A program made the position numbers and the translations under genes. 64,000 nt of DNA from Lentisphaeria bacterium. Its GTDB lineage: Bacteria; Verrucomicrobiota; Lentisphaeria; Oligosphaerales; Oligosphaeraceae. This document shows, in pieces, positions 45,159-53,532 of this stretch. The notes under the pieces are model-generated. The model did not search any database, was not told where the DNA came from, and saw nothing but the letters and a program-made list of their open reading frames with translations. Each line of letters opens with the position of its first letter. Within the stretch, counting starts at the first letter, position 1. The stretch lies in the NCBI GenBank assembly GCA_016287975.1, contig JAEEXV010000218.1:1-64000 (forward strand), in the 5' to 3' direction.

Positions 45159-45176
45159 GGCCGAGAACGGCCCGCC
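45155..45176. repeat. Strong hairpin between the two repeat blocks
   Basis: GGCGGGCC (45155-45162) and GGCCCGCC (45169-45176) are perfect complements around a 6-base loop (GAGAAC). There is no run of T on either side, so an intrinsic terminator is not supported; an RNA stabiliser or the tip of a longer stem is possible. Confidence 0.8.
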
Positions 45177-45211
45177 ACAGGACAGGACAAGGGACGGCAG
45201 GGGACTTTAGG

Positions 45212-45283
45212 TCGCTTAGGTCCCTTAGGTCCCTTTGGTCGCTTGGGTCCCTTAGGTCCCTTTGGTCCCTTGTGTCCCTTGGG
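45212..45283. repeat. Eight 9-bp TCCCTTAGG-like tandem units (block B)
   Basis: Units TCGCTTAGG, TCCCTTAGG, TCCCTTTGG, TCGCTTGGG and relatives fill the space up to ten bases before the isomerase stop codon. Their complement is GGGACC(T/A)AA, so block B could pair with block A across the hairpin at 45155. Unit and phase match 5081-5143. Confidence 0.92.
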
Positions 45284-45292
45284 GTAGCGGGG

Positions 45293-46687
45293 TTAGATCT
45301 GGGTTTGTTCGTAGCCCAGGTAGCGGGAGAAGGCCTCGTCGACGGCCCGCTTCCAGCGGCCTGGGGTTACGCTGACATGGTGTCGGTATCCAGCATATCC
45401 GATGTTCACCAGTTTCTGCTGGAGGCCGGGGATGTGGGCGGCGCCGCCGCAGCCGAAGAATCCCTCGCCGAGGGGCTTGCCGGTGAACTCGCCCTCGCCT
45501 GAGTAGAACTTCAGGCGGCCGTTCTGCGTGCTCGAGGAGGCGAAGGTGAAGTCCATCGCGCGGATGAAGCCGACATTGCAGCCGTATCCGCAGCCCGCGC
45601 CGAGGGCCTTGGCGAACATGGCGTGGTCGACGACCCTGCCCTTGGCGGCCATGAGGCTCTGGGGGATGGAGCCGCAGTGGAAGAGGATGCAGCCGTCGGG
45701 GTCGCCAGGGTAGTTGTTGTTCCAGTCCAGGCAGGCGGGGGCCTCCCCGGAGGCCGCGCGGAGGGCGAGCATGGTGAGGGCGTTTCCGACATCGAGTTCG
45801 CAGGCGGCGGGGATGAGGCGGTCGTTGAGTTCGCTCAGCAGCACGCACGGCGAGATCTTCAGCGTGTGCTGCAGGTCGCTCCAGCAGCGCAGCCCGATGG
45901 CGTCGAGGCCGTGTTCCGCGATGAACTGGTCCAGCGCGACCGAGATCTTCGCGAGCAGCGCGAGCTTGTCGGCGGGGATGCCCGAGAAGTCGGTGTAGCC
46001 GCGGAAGCGCGCGATCCTGGCCGCGAGTTCGGGGGCGGTGTCCGAGATGCGCTCTACCTTCACCAGCAGGTCGGAGTTGTCGAAGACCTCGGTGGTGATG
46101 CCGTGGCGCTGCAGGGTGACTTCGTCGAAGCGGATGGTCTTGAAGAGGGTGGGGCGCGCGCCGATGGCGCCGATGCGGCAGCGCTTCAGGCGCTTCACGA
46201 TGCGGCAGACGGCGGCGAACTGGAGCATCTGCGCCGCGAACTCAGGGGCGGCGGGGGAGAGGGTGTGTGGCGCCCATGCCGTGAAGGGGATGCCGAACTG
46301 GGTGAAGACGTCCATGATGGAGAACTTGCCGCAGAAGGCGTCGCGGCGGTGGTCGAAGTCCATCTTGTCGAGTTCGTCGGGATAGGCCTGGATGTAGATG
46401 GGGACGCCCGCGTCCTGCAGGGCCTCGGAGGCGCCGTTTTCGTCGCCGAAGTTGGGAAGCGAGAGGATGACGCCGTCGTATTCGCCGCGGTGTTCCTGGA
46501 GGAACTTCGCGTAGACCCGCCCTTCGGCGGCGGTCTCGACGGCGCCGTAGCGGGTCGCGTCGGCGGGCAGCGCGATGGTGCGGATGCCGAGTTTTGCCAG
46601 GGCGCCCGCGATCTCCTCGCGGGCGGAGGCGATCAGGGATTCGGGGAAGAAGCCTCGGTTGCCGAAATACAGCGCGAACGTAGTCAT
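45293..46687 (-). CDS. L-fucose/L-arabinose isomerase-like protein
   Basis: The 464-residue protein has the alpha/beta layout and patches typical of the fucose/arabinose isomerase superfamily (LYFGNRGFFP start, DGVILSLPNFGDENGAS, IGLRCWSDLQ with a potential Glu/Asp metal site, ending HHVSVTPGRWKRAVDEA). Enzymes of this fold convert an aldose to its 2-ketose with Mn2+. Sequence similarity within the family is loose, so rhamnose, fucose, arabinose or another aldose are all open. AAGGAGG lies eight bases before the ATG, the best ribosome binding site in this group. It fits with the aldolase downstream. Confidence 0.78.
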   Translation of the reverse strand: MTTFALYFGNRGFFPESLIASAREEIAGALAKLGIRTIALPADATRYGAVETAAEGRVYAKFLQEHRGEYDGVILSLPNFGDENGASEALQDAGVPIYIQAYPDELDKMDFDHRRDAFCGKFSIMDVFTQFGIPFTAWAPHTLSPAAPEFAAQMLQFAAVCRIVKRLKRCRIGAIGARPTLFKTIRFDEVTLQRHGITTEVFDNSDLLVKVERISDTAPELAARIARFRGYTDFSGIPADKLALLAKISVALDQFIAEHGLDAIGLRCWSDLQHTLKISPCVLLSELNDRLIPAACELDVGNALTMLALRAASGEAPACLDWNNNYPGDPDGCILFHCGSIPQSLMAAKGRVVDHAMFAKALGAGCGYGCNVGFIRAMDFTFASSSTQNGRLKFYSGEGEFTGKPLGEGFFGCGGAAHIPGLQQKLVNIGYAGYRHHVSVTPGRWKRAVDEAFSRYLGYEQTQI

Positions 46688-46728
46688 GCAGGGATCCTCC
46701 TTATGGTTTTCACAAATGGCGCTTCATT

Positions 46729-47523
46729 TCACAGCGCGACCACCTGCCCGTCGCGGGCGATTTCGACAGGGTAGGGCAGTTCCGCCGTGAGCTGGAGCAG
46801 TTTGTACTCGTTGCCGTCGGTCCAGTAGGGGCTGACGTGGTTGAAGATCATGCGGCGGACGGGCGCCTCCCGCAGCACCGCCAGCGCCTTCTCCTGTTCC
46901 CAGTAGAAGTGCGTGCCCTCGCAGACGCAGAGGTCGCACGGGGCGTCGCCAGGTTTCAGCGGGAAGTCGTCGAGTTCCTCGCAGAGGTCGCCTGTATGGA
47001 CGATGCGCAGGCCGTCGGCCTCGATGACGAAGGCCTGGGCGCGGGCGTTGCGCCGCCACAGGTGCCGCCCGTTGACCGAGGTGATGCGGACCGCGCCCTC
47101 GGAATCGTCGGCGCTGGCGTGGTTGCCCTGGACGAAGACGGGGACGCCTGGCGGGGGGAACGCGGCCAGGGTGACCTTGTCGAGCGGGGCGATGGAGTAG
47201 GTCGCCTCCAGCCATGCCAGGAACGGCGCGATGTCCTTCTCCTCGGGGAAGAAGATGGTCGGATGGACGCCTTCCGCAGGATAGCGCCCCATCTGGTAGG
47301 TCAGCTGGAAGAGTCCGTTGACGTGGTCGCCGTGGAAATGGGTGATGGCGACGGTGCCGATGGTTCCAGGGTCGATCCCCAGCCGCAGCAGCAGCGCCGC
47401 GACGGGCTCGCCCGCGTCGATCAGCACGCGGGAATCCCCGAAGGTGTAGAGGGTGCTGGAGCAGAAGCGCGTCCGCGACGGCTCGCCGTGGCTGGTGCCA
47501 AGAAAGGTGATGCTCTTGTTCAT
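46729..47523 (-). CDS. Metallo-beta-lactamase-fold hydrolase (RNase Z-like)
   Basis: The 264-residue protein has the metal-binding motif ITHFHGDHVNGL, later HTGDLCEE and a final FNHVSPYW, which together match the RNase Z/YycJ-like branch of the metallo-beta-lactamase fold. Two metal ions would activate water for phosphodiester, ester or lactone hydrolysis. The length is shorter than housekeeping tRNA 3' nuclease. It lies inside the glycan locus, so a lactonase or sugar-phosphodiester role is as plausible as RNA processing. The start at 47523 is directly preceded by G+C-rich hairpins and has no clear ribosome binding site. Confidence 0.85.
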   Translation of the reverse strand: MNKSITFLGTSHGEPSRTRFCSSTLYTFGDSRVLIDAGEPVAALLLRLGIDPGTIGTVAITHFHGDHVNGLFQLTYQMGRYPAEGVHPTIFFPEEKDIAPFLAWLEATYSIAPLDKVTLAAFPPPGVPVFVQGNHASADDSEGAVRITSVNGRHLWRRNARAQAFVIEADGLRIVHTGDLCEELDDFPLKPGDAPCDLCVCEGTHFYWEQEKALAVLREAPVRRMIFNHVSPYWTDGNEYKLLQLTAELPYPVEIARDGQVVAL

Positions 47524-47537
47524 GGTCGGAAAGGGGA

Positions 47538-47607
47538 CATTCGCTCGGCGCCGCAAGCGGCGCCGCACGGGGGGCTCGGCGCATTCGCTCGGCGCCGCAG
47601 CGGCGCC
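47538..47607. repeat. Two 44-bp-spaced copies of a G+C-rich hairpin
   Basis: GGCGCCGC and GCGGCGCC form perfect 8-bp arms around AA at 47547-47564 and around A at 47591-47607. The leading CATTCGCTCGGCGCCGCA is repeated exactly at 47538 and 47582. They fill the gap between two minus-strand genes and lack a T-run, so they may be REP-like elements or transcript stabilisers. Confidence 0.85.
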
Positions 47608-47638
47608 GCACGGAGGGGGCGCCGCATTGGGGGATGGT

Positions 47639-50600
47639 CTAAAGTCCCGCCGCCTGTACTATAATCGGCGCGGCGAGAATTCCCATCGCCCGCAGGCGGT
47701 ATTCGCGCGTGTGGAGCGGGTCGTCGGGGAACCAGCAGCGCGGGCAGACGGGGGTGCGTCCGAGTTGGTGGAAGGCTCCGAAGGCGTTGTAGCGGTGGCC
47801 GTAGAGGGTGAGGTCGAGCGCGTGGCGCCCCGCCTTGAGCGGCCCCAGCGCGAGTTCGAAGGGCGCGAAGGCGATGTCGCCTGCGGGCTGCCCGTTTAGC
47901 GTCACGCCGACCAGTGCGCCAGAGAAGGAGGCGCCGTCGATCTCCTGGCACGCGAATGGGCGGCCGGCGGCGAGTGCGGACGTATGGGCGGGCAGTCGCA
48001 GCGCGGCCTGCGCCAGGGGCTCTGGCAGGAAGAAGGTCGCGTGGTAGGTGAGATTGCCGCCGTAGAAGGGCAGGCCCTGGATGGTCCAGTCGCCCCAGTG
48101 GAGGTGGCGGACCGAGGACAGGATGGCGGCGTCCGTGCCGTCGAGGCGGACGGCGAAGTCTCCCAGCAGGAAGGCGCGCTCCAGGGTGGTGCTGGCGGTG
48201 TAGTCGCGGGTCAGGGTAAGCGTGTGGATGCCAGGCGGGAGCGGCGGGAGCGGGATGGTCGCGAGCGCGGCATCCACCCAGAAGCCGTCGGTTTCCTGGA
48301 GCGGGGCGGCCGATCGTCCGTCGCCCAGGGTGATCCGCCATGCCTTCGGCTCTTCCAGGGCGAGGTGCAGTTGGCGGAAGACGCCCTGGCTCTGGAAGGT
48401 GAAGCGCAGGCTGAGCGGGACGCCCTCTGGGTCTGGCGGCACGGCCCAGGCCTGCCGCCCCCGATGCTCGACGGGTGGCAGATGCAGCGCCTCCCGCACG
48501 CGGGTGTTGAGGCGGTGCAGTTCCTCCCGAGGCTGCCAGTCCCCGTCCCCCAGGCGCCACTCGGGCAGATCCAGCACCAGGCAGTTTGGCTCGTCGAGGG
48601 TGACGGGCAGGCAATCACCCGCGATCCGCGTGACGGTGGAAGCCGCCCGCGCGGCAAGCGGCACGCCTGGCGAAATGGCGGCGGGCGTCAATCGCAGCAG
48701 CAGATGGCCGCCGTGGCAGAAGGTGAACGCGAAGCGCGTCTCCGTCGCCGCGACCTCGGCCGCCGCGGGCGTGATCGCGCCAGTCGCCGTGTCGAGCAGT
48801 TCCACCTGCCACCGCCCCTTGAGGCGCACCTGCGCGGCGCGGGCGTCTCCGCTTCGCCGCGTGTCGCAGAGGAAGAGGATGCGGCGCGTCCCGTCCTGGC
48901 GGATCTGGCAAAGGAGCCCGTCCAAGGGCAGCCCGCTCCGCGCATCCAGGACGGAGACTGGCGCCCCCAGCGCTTCGATAATGGCCTGGCGTCGGAAGGG
49001 CAGGCGCACGCGCGCCAAAGCGGCTGGACGCGTCGAGGGCGCTGCGTCGCAGAGGCGCGGCGGTTCGCCCAGAAAGAGCAGCCGTCCTCCCGCCGCCTGG
49101 AAGCGCTCCAGCCAGGAGAGCGTCGTCGCGCGCAGGGTCAGCACAGGCGGCACGACGATGGTGCGGTAGCGCATCGCGCCGACCTGCAGCGCGCCGTCCG
49201 CGACCGCGACGTGCTGTTTCGGCAGCAGCGCCTCGCTGAGATAGTCGAAAGGCACCAGGCCGTCGCAGAGCCAGCGAGCCAGCGTCTGGAACTCCTCCTC
49301 CGCCTGTGCCTGGCGCATGCCGCTGGTGGCCTGCGGCCCGCGCAGCAGCCAGAAGGATTCGACGGGATGGAGCACGGCGGTCTCCACCAGCGGCCGCCCC
49401 TGGCGGAGCGCCGCCGTGAGGCGCGCGAAGTGGTCGGCGAGCAGCGGGTATTTCGTGTGCCACGGCGAATGGCCGTCGATGGGGGCGGGATAGTCGCGCT
49501 TGGCCTCGCCACCCATCGAATACCAGGCCAGATGCGGCACGCGGCGGGTGACGCCCAGGGCGGCCTGCCAGTCGCCGTGCGCCTTGTGGGCGTGGAACGG
49601 ATAGTCCCAGTCGGTCGCCCCGCCCAGTTCGCTCAGCACCTCCGCGCGTCCGTCCTGGTGCGCCACGCTCGCGGCCTGCAGCACGGTGGTGAGTTCGATG
49701 TGGTCCTGCAGCATGTCGACGCCTGGGAGGTCGAAGGCGTGGTAGTGGAGCATGCACTCCCCGAGGTATCCGCTCTGGTCGAAGAGGCTTTGCTCGCCCA
49801 TGAGATGGCCTGTGAAGGCGAGGCCGTGCGCGCGGCACCATGCGGCGAGCGGCTGGAAATACGCCTCGTCCAGCATTTCCTCCAGCAGCAGCAGATAGCG
49901 GTAGCGTGCGAGCGAGGGCGCGTGGCCCTTGAGGTCCCAGACGACCTCGGGGAAACTCGCCCAGAAGTCGGCCTGGAAGCGCGCGCGGCAGCGCTCTGGC
50001 AGCGCCTCCGTGAAGGGATAGCGCACGTTGTCCAGTTCCAGCGGCGACACGGGCAGGTCGTGGAAGCGCAGCTGCGGCTCGTCGGTGAAGATGCCTGGGA
50101 TGGCGGCGCCGAACTCGCGCCCGAGGCGCGCGGCGTAGCGCTCGTGGGTCATGTCGAGGAAGGCGCGGGTCGCCTCGGGATTCAGCAGATCCGCATAGCG
50201 CTCGCCGTTGAACCAGTTCTCGCGGCGGAACAGCGCCTTGCAGCAGTAGACGCGGCGGAAGCCCGTCGGCATCGGCTGCCCCTCGTCGCGGGCGTAGTCC
50301 AGGAGAAAGCCCCCCTCGTCCAGGCGCACCTGATAGGCCGCCAGCGGCTCCTGATCGCCGCCCTCAGGCGGCGTCCAGCGGAGGGTGATGCTGCGTCCCG
50401 CGAAGCGCGGGTCGCGCGTCAGTTGTCCCGAGACGCTGCCCGATGGCCAGCGGTCCTCGTCGTAGAGCCACGCCTGCAGCCCCAGCGATTTGGCGTGGCG
50501 CACGCACGCCGCGACGGCATGCAGGAACTCCTCGCCCATATAGCGGGTGCGCATGCCGCTGCGGGGGTGCATGAAGAAGCCGCCCATTCCCATTTGCGCG

Positions 50601-50713
50601 AAGGTCTCGATCTGGCGGCGCAGTTCCGCCTCGTCCAGGAGGCCGTTCCACGCCCAGAATGGCGCATCGCGCAAATCGGCGCCTGGATGCTTGAATTGGG
50701 AGGAAAAGGACAT
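47639..50713 (-). CDS. GH106-like (alpha-L-rhamnosidase-type) protein
   Basis: The 1024-residue protein opens with the GH106-like block: FWAWNGLLDEAELRRQIETF, then GMGGFFMHPRSGM, then LYDEDRWPSGS (about residues 18-100). Its middle keeps FTDEPQ and LSELGGATDWDYPFHAHKAHGD, and the C-terminal third is beta-sandwich (PFYGGNLTYHATFFLPE). GH106 members release L-rhamnose from pectic and other glycans. There is no signal peptide, so it would act on imported oligosaccharides in the cytoplasm. The ATG at 50713 is used because earlier in-frame sequence overlaps the preceding gene. A close relative lies at 61159 on the opposite strand. Activity and specificity are inferred from family only. Confidence 0.83.
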   Translation of the reverse strand: MSFSSQFKHPGADLRDAPFWAWNGLLDEAELRRQIETFAQMGMGGFFMHPRSGMRTRYMGEEFLHAVAACVRHAKSLGLQAWLYDEDRWPSGSVSGQLTRDPRFAGRSITLRWTPPEGGDQEPLAAYQVRLDEGGFLLDYARDEGQPMPTGFRRVYCCKALFRRENWFNGERYADLLNPEATRAFLDMTHERYAARLGREFGAAIPGIFTDEPQLRFHDLPVSPLELDNVRYPFTEALPERCRARFQADFWASFPEVVWDLKGHAPSLARYRYLLLLEEMLDEAYFQPLAAWCRAHGLAFTGHLMGEQSLFDQSGYLGECMLHYHAFDLPGVDMLQDHIELTTVLQAASVAHQDGRAEVLSELGGATDWDYPFHAHKAHGDWQAALGVTRRVPHLAWYSMGGEAKRDYPAPIDGHSPWHTKYPLLADHFARLTAALRQGRPLVETAVLHPVESFWLLRGPQATSGMRQAQAEEEFQTLARWLCDGLVPFDYLSEALLPKQHVAVADGALQVGAMRYRTIVVPPVLTLRATTLSWLERFQAAGGRLLFLGEPPRLCDAAPSTRPAALARVRLPFRRQAIIEALGAPVSVLDARSGLPLDGLLCQIRQDGTRRILFLCDTRRSGDARAAQVRLKGRWQVELLDTATGAITPAAAEVAATETRFAFTFCHGGHLLLRLTPAAISPGVPLAARAASTVTRIAGDCLPVTLDEPNCLVLDLPEWRLGDGDWQPREELHRLNTRVREALHLPPVEHRGRQAWAVPPDPEGVPLSLRFTFQSQGVFRQLHLALEEPKAWRITLGDGRSAAPLQETDGFWVDAALATIPLPPLPPGIHTLTLTRDYTASTTLERAFLLGDFAVRLDGTDAAILSSVRHLHWGDWTIQGLPFYGGNLTYHATFFLPEPLAQAALRLPAHTSALAAGRPFACQEIDGASFSGALVGVTLNGQPAGDIAFAPFELALGPLKAGRHALDLTLYGHRYNAFGAFHQLGRTPVCPRCWFPDDPLHTREYRLRAMGILAAPIIVQAAGL

Positions 50714-50769
50714 TGCGCGCGATTGTGTTTCCCGAAAATCTGTGAAATCTGCGAAATCTGCGGTTTTGC

Positions 50770-53520
50770 TCAATCGCAGGCGAAGAAGTAGGTGGTGTTG
50801 GCCTTGGCCTCCAGCACCAGCGTGTCGGCGCCTTTCGCCATCGTGCGCTCCTCGGGGAAGAGGCACTGCCAGCGGACCTTCCTCGGGAAACGCAGCGTGT
50901 AGCGGCCCGCCTTTCCAGTATGCAGCATCACCATCGACGCATTGGCGTAGACCGCCGCGTCGTCGTTGTCGCAGTAGCGGAAGACGCCCGCCTTCGCGAA
51001 GATGGCCTTGAGCGCCTGGTGCGGCAGATACGGCGTCGTGCACAGGACGCTGTTCCAGCCCTGCTGCGCCTTCCACGCGAGCGCGGGCCGCCTGCCGCCG
51101 CTTTCGATCTCGCCGAGCACTTCCGCCTTGCCGTCGGCGATGGCGGCGACGGGGCTGAAGGGGAGGCTGCGGTTGGTGTCGGCGACGGCGCCGCCCTTCA
51201 GGAACAGCCGCGGCTTCGCCTCGCCTGGCAGCGCCTTCAAGGCGATGCCAGTCAGGGCCGCCGTGTCCGCGAGGTCCGCCTGGCGCTCGGTGAAATAGCC
51301 TGGCACATGCGTCCAGACGAGGGTGTGGCCGCCGCGCTTCAGGCGCTCGACCGCGGCGCGCTTTTCAGGCGTCATCAGGTAGTTGTTCAGGAAGAGGTAG
51401 ACCTTGTAGTCCTTGCAGCCTGGCTTGGCGAGGTCGCCGAAGGAGAGCATGTCGTACGGGATCTGGCAGGCGCCCAGTTCGCGCGGCGTCTCCATTGAGA
51501 TCGCGTAGTTCGCGCAGTTCGGGTTCTCCTCGATCGCGTGGATGGGCACGCTGTCGAAGTCGCCGACCACGGCGACCTCCGCCGCCGAGCCGAAGTCGCC
51601 CGCGTGCTTCAGGAGACGGCTGACGTCCTTGCGGAAGAACTCCTGGATTTTCGGCGGCATGTACCAGCCGCGCGAGAAGTCCATGAACCAGAGGCCGCAT
51701 CCGTGCGCGAAGGCGTGCGCGAGATCGCGCGCCAGAAGCGCGATGCTCTCCTCCTCGTCGGTGGCGAAGGTGTGGCCGCCCGTGTTGGGTTCGACGAAGG
51801 TGCGCGTGTCCGCCTCGATGATGCAGAACTTGCCGCGCTGGCGGTAGCTGTCCGCGAGGGCGCGCACGCTGCCGTATCTGCCGAGGGCGCGGAAGTCCGC
51901 GCCGTACTGGTTCGGCGAGATCTGGAAACCCGTGGCGGGGTCGTCCAGGATCTCGTCGTTGCGGAGGTGCCAGCCCTCGGCGGGGTAGTTCATACCGAAG
52001 AAGTAGCCGTAGTAGTTTCCGATCGGCACGCGCCCGCCGCAGGCCCGCTTCGCCGCGCGGTTCATGGCGAGCACGCAGTCGCGCTCGACCTCGCCCATGC
52101 ACTCGAAGTAGTCGAGCACCTTGCGTTCCGACACCGTGGAACGCAGCCGCCCCGCGCCCGTCGCCAGGCGCTCCGCCTTGCCCGGCACCGACGCCCCCGC
52201 GAAGGTCGCCGCCTTGTCCCCCCACGCCTGCCGCAGCGCCGCCTCCGTCGCGTATTTGCGCTTGAGGAAGCGCCGAAAGGCCTCCGTCATCGGGCGCGAG
52301 CAGTCGGGCATGGCGGCGGGCATCCCGTAGTAGTGCCATTCGAGGTAGACGCCCGAATCCACGCGGTAGGAGAAGATGCGCGCCGCGAGCGGCGTCCGCT
52401 CCAGTTCCCGCACAATCTGCGTGATGACGGCCTGCGCGTCCTCCAGCCACACCGACGAGGCGTACGACGGCGCCACGAAGTTCCGCTGCACATGCGTCTC
52501 ATTCAGGTTGCGGCCGCCGTTCGCGTAGTCGATGCACTCCTCGGGGTGCCTCGCCCGCCACCAGTATGGCGGACGCGCGAAACTGATGCCCACCGAGAGG
52601 TAGACCCCTGGCGCCATCTCCAGATAGTCCTGCACGATCTTCGCCGCCGCCTCCGTGTCCACCGTGCCGTCTGGTTTCCAGATCGCGTCATTGACGTCGA
52701 TGGTGGCCGCGTGCAGCGCAATGCCGCTTTCGGCCATCATCGCGACCTGCGCGCGCCATTTGGCGTTGTCGTAGAGGAGGTGCGTCGTCGCCGCGTAGAT
52801 CACCAGCGGCAGGCGCTTCCCGCCGATGCGCATGAACGCGCGCCCGTCCACGTATTCGGCGGCGCACACGGGTTTCGGCTCGTCGGCGAGGCGCTTCTGG
52901 AGCGCCAGTCCGCGCGCCTGGCGGCGCGCGTAGAGGGCCTCCAGGGCGCGGTTCTCCGCGCGGTTCAGCAGCATCCGCATCGGATAGATGTACGCCCAGA
53001 TGTTCTCCGAGATGTCGCAGAAGGCGTTGACGGCTTCCCACGCGCGGTCGTCATAGCCTGGCTGCCGCCACGCCCCCGAGGCCTTTCGGCTGCACTTCCA
53101 GCGCCCGTCCGTGTAGAAGTCCTGGATGCGTCCGTCGGCGTATTCGAGTTCCAGGTGCAGGACGAGGCCGCCCATGCCGATCTGGTTCACGATCTCCGCC
53201 GCGATCGCGTTCCCGCCCGCGCGCACCGCCTTCGTCACCTCCGCGCGCTTCGGCCACGCCTTGCGCTCCAGCCGGCACTGCTTCTCGACCTCCACGCCGT
53301 TGATGGTGAGCGTGCACAGGTCGTCGTAGACATAGACCAATGTCGCCTTCTTCAGCCCCGCCTCCGCCGTGAACTCCGCCCGGAAACAGCGCTTCTGGTT
53401 GCGGCTGTCCTCGAACTTCTCGTGCGTCCACAGCCACCGCGCCCGGCTCGGCGCAGGCACCTCCGCCAGCGCCAGACACGACACGACAACCGCCATCAAC
53501 CAGCCCAGCCTGCGCAGCAT
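50770..53520 (-). CDS. Exported GH42-like (beta-galactosidase-type) protein with N-terminal beta-sandwich
   Basis: The 916-residue protein has a signal peptide (about 1-19). Residues 25-180 form a galactose-binding/GH2-type jelly roll (ARWLWTHEKF, DDLCTLTINGVEV, YDDRAWEAV). The central barrel holds FRRFLKRKYATEAALRQAWG, the hallmark of GH42 N-terminal domains, and ISPNQYGADFRALGRYGS; the end resembles the GH42 trimerisation and C-terminal domains (LFLNNYLMTPEKRAAVERL). The catalytic Glu pair could not be placed with certainty. It follows the pseudopilin by 12 bases with GAGGAGGAA as ribosome binding site and precedes the GH106-like gene. It probably removes galactose or a related sugar side chain outside the cytoplasm. 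Confidence 0.82.
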   Translation of the reverse strand: MLRRLGWLMAVVVSCLALAEVPAPSRARWLWTHEKFEDSRNQKRCFRAEFTAEAGLKKATLVYVYDDLCTLTINGVEVEKQCRLERKAWPKRAEVTKAVRAGGNAIAAEIVNQIGMGGLVLHLELEYADGRIQDFYTDGRWKCSRKASGAWRQPGYDDRAWEAVNAFCDISENIWAYIYPMRMLLNRAENRALEALYARRQARGLALQKRLADEPKPVCAAEYVDGRAFMRIGGKRLPLVIYAATTHLLYDNAKWRAQVAMMAESGIALHAATIDVNDAIWKPDGTVDTEAAAKIVQDYLEMAPGVYLSVGISFARPPYWWRARHPEECIDYANGGRNLNETHVQRNFVAPSYASSVWLEDAQAVITQIVRELERTPLAARIFSYRVDSGVYLEWHYYGMPAAMPDCSRPMTEAFRRFLKRKYATEAALRQAWGDKAATFAGASVPGKAERLATGAGRLRSTVSERKVLDYFECMGEVERDCVLAMNRAAKRACGGRVPIGNYYGYFFGMNYPAEGWHLRNDEILDDPATGFQISPNQYGADFRALGRYGSVRALADSYRQRGKFCIIEADTRTFVEPNTGGHTFATDEEESIALLARDLAHAFAHGCGLWFMDFSRGWYMPPKIQEFFRKDVSRLLKHAGDFGSAAEVAVVGDFDSVPIHAIEENPNCANYAISMETPRELGACQIPYDMLSFGDLAKPGCKDYKVYLFLNNYLMTPEKRAAVERLKRGGHTLVWTHVPGYFTERQADLADTAALTGIALKALPGEAKPRLFLKGGAVADTNRSLPFSPVAAIADGKAEVLGEIESGGRRPALAWKAQQGWNSVLCTTPYLPHQALKAIFAKAGVFRYCDNDDAAVYANASMVMLHTGKAGRYTLRFPRKVRWQCLFPEERTMAKGADTLVLEAKANTTYFFACD

Positions 53521-53532
53521 CCTGGTTCCTCC

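Noticed and set aside
45155..45176. Intrinsic transcription terminator
   Set aside because: The hairpin is strong but there is no T-run on either strand, and it sits between genes that look cotranscribed.
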